A stretch of 14,789 nt of DNA from JAFAZJ01 sp050183765 (GTDB taxonomy: Bacteria; Pseudomonadota; Alphaproteobacteria; Reyranellales; Reyranellaceae): positions 1 through 14,789 of the forward strand of contig JBFXAZ010000127.1 of the NCBI GenBank assembly GCA_050183765.1. The letters are read 5' to 3'. Under the pieces are notes generated by a model. The model made no database searches and was not told the origin of the DNA. It saw only the letters and a program-made list of their open reading frames with translations. Shown in pieces: positions 14,579-14,789 of this stretch. The position numbers were made by a program, and so were the translations under genes. Each line of letters begins with the position of its first letter. The stretch's first letter is position 1.

Positions 14579-14732
14579 CCTTCTCCCCGCGCAGGCGGGG
14601 AGAAGGTGCCGAGCGCCAGCGAGGCGGATGAGGGGCTTCCTCGCGCAACGACAAACACCGATGCAGTCGAGACGCCGGGAAGCCCCTCATCCGCCCTTCG
14701 GGCACCTTCTCCCCGCCTGCGCGGGGAGAAGG
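14579..14732. repeat. Palindromic repeat, type A, copy 2 (inverted relative to copy 1)
   Basis: Both outer hairpins are perfect here: a 12-bp stem CCTTCTCCCCGC/GCGGGGAGAAGG around GCAG on the left and around CTGC on the right. Inward are GGATGAGGGGCTTCC and its complement GGAAGCCCCTCATCC. The longer internal loop (CCGAGCGCCAGCGAGG) is on the left arm and the short one (CCCTTCGGG) on the right, the reverse of 89-244, so this is the same element in the other orientation. The central spacer of about 38 bp is poorly conserved between copies. It fills most of the gap between the amidase and the partial gene at the right edge. Confidence 0.9.
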
Positions 14733-14745
14733 GTAGATACCCAAA

Positions 14746-14789
14746 CTACTCCGCCGCCCCTATCGGCGTGCGCGGCACGAAGCGAGGCA
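14746..14789 (-). CDS. C-terminal fragment of an unidentified protein (5' end outside window)
   Basis: A minus-strand frame enters from the right edge and ends at TAG 14746-14748, giving 13 residues, PRFVPRTPIGAAE. That is too little for a family assignment. The codons are GC-rich at third positions like the neighbouring genes, and the stop lies 13 bp outside a palindromic repeat, the position at which other gene ends in this window are found. The gene would be transcribed toward the AMI1-type amidase, with the repeat between them. The other two minus-strand frames give no better alternative. Confidence 0.5.
   Translation of the reverse strand, partial: PRFVPRTPIGAAE

Noticed and set aside
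89..14732. Repeats read as CRISPR arrays or IS terminal repeats
   Set aside because: There is no regular repeat-spacer spacing and no transposase between or beside the elements; each unit is a self-contained palindrome of 79-156 bp.

Overview
The window is a high-GC chromosomal segment that looks alphaproteobacterial. The evidence is the soluble NAD-dependent formate dehydrogenase operon in the order fdsG-fdsB-fdsA-fdhD(fdsC)-fdsD, the dense packing with ATGA/GTGA overlaps, and abundant palindromic intergenic repeats. A Reyranella- or Rhizobiales/Rhodospirillales-like genome is my guess; no rRNA or marker gene is present to settle it. I see no tRNA, rRNA, CRISPR array, transposase or integrase.

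Left part (1-6224): a short tail of a plus-strand gene (2-79) converges on the minus-strand fds operon, with a 156-bp palindromic repeat between them. The operon encodes the three enzyme subunits (FdsG, FdsB, FdsA), the sulfurtransferase that matures the Mo cofactor (FdhD/FdsC) and the small FdsD protein. It should oxidise formate to CO2 and pass electrons through Fe-S clusters and FMN to NAD+. A perfect 19-bp palindrome lies upstream of fdsG and overlaps a plausible -35 box.

Middle (6225-12165): a minus-strand amidase-signature hydrolase is followed by a plus-strand run of yaiI (DUF188), a glutathione S-transferase-like gene, arfB (ribosome rescue), a SelA-fold PLP enzyme and an MlrC-like (M81) metallopeptidase. 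The amidase and yaiI diverge from only 27 bp; yaiI has a TATAAT box 10 bp before its ATG and no ribosome binding site, so it may be leaderless.

Right part (12166-14789): three minus-strand genes joined by two 4-bp overlaps encode an AMI1-type amidase, an AtzH/HpxZ-like NTF2-fold protein and an exported VWA-domain (DUF1194) protein. The window ends in the C-terminus of another minus-strand gene.

Five long imperfect palindromes punctuate the region, all at or just after gene ends. Two (89-244 and 14579-14732) are copies of one element in opposite orientation, and a third (8834-8957) shares its architecture but not its sequence. One repeat supplies the last 15 codons of the DUF1194 gene, one overlaps the stop codon of the SelA-like gene, and one contains the only candidate Shine-Dalgarno of arfB. 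The metabolic theme is formate oxidation plus small-molecule amide and amino-acid-derivative hydrolysis. No clearly novel defence or mobile system is visible; the most unusual items are the repeat family and the coupled amidase/AtzH/VWA operon.
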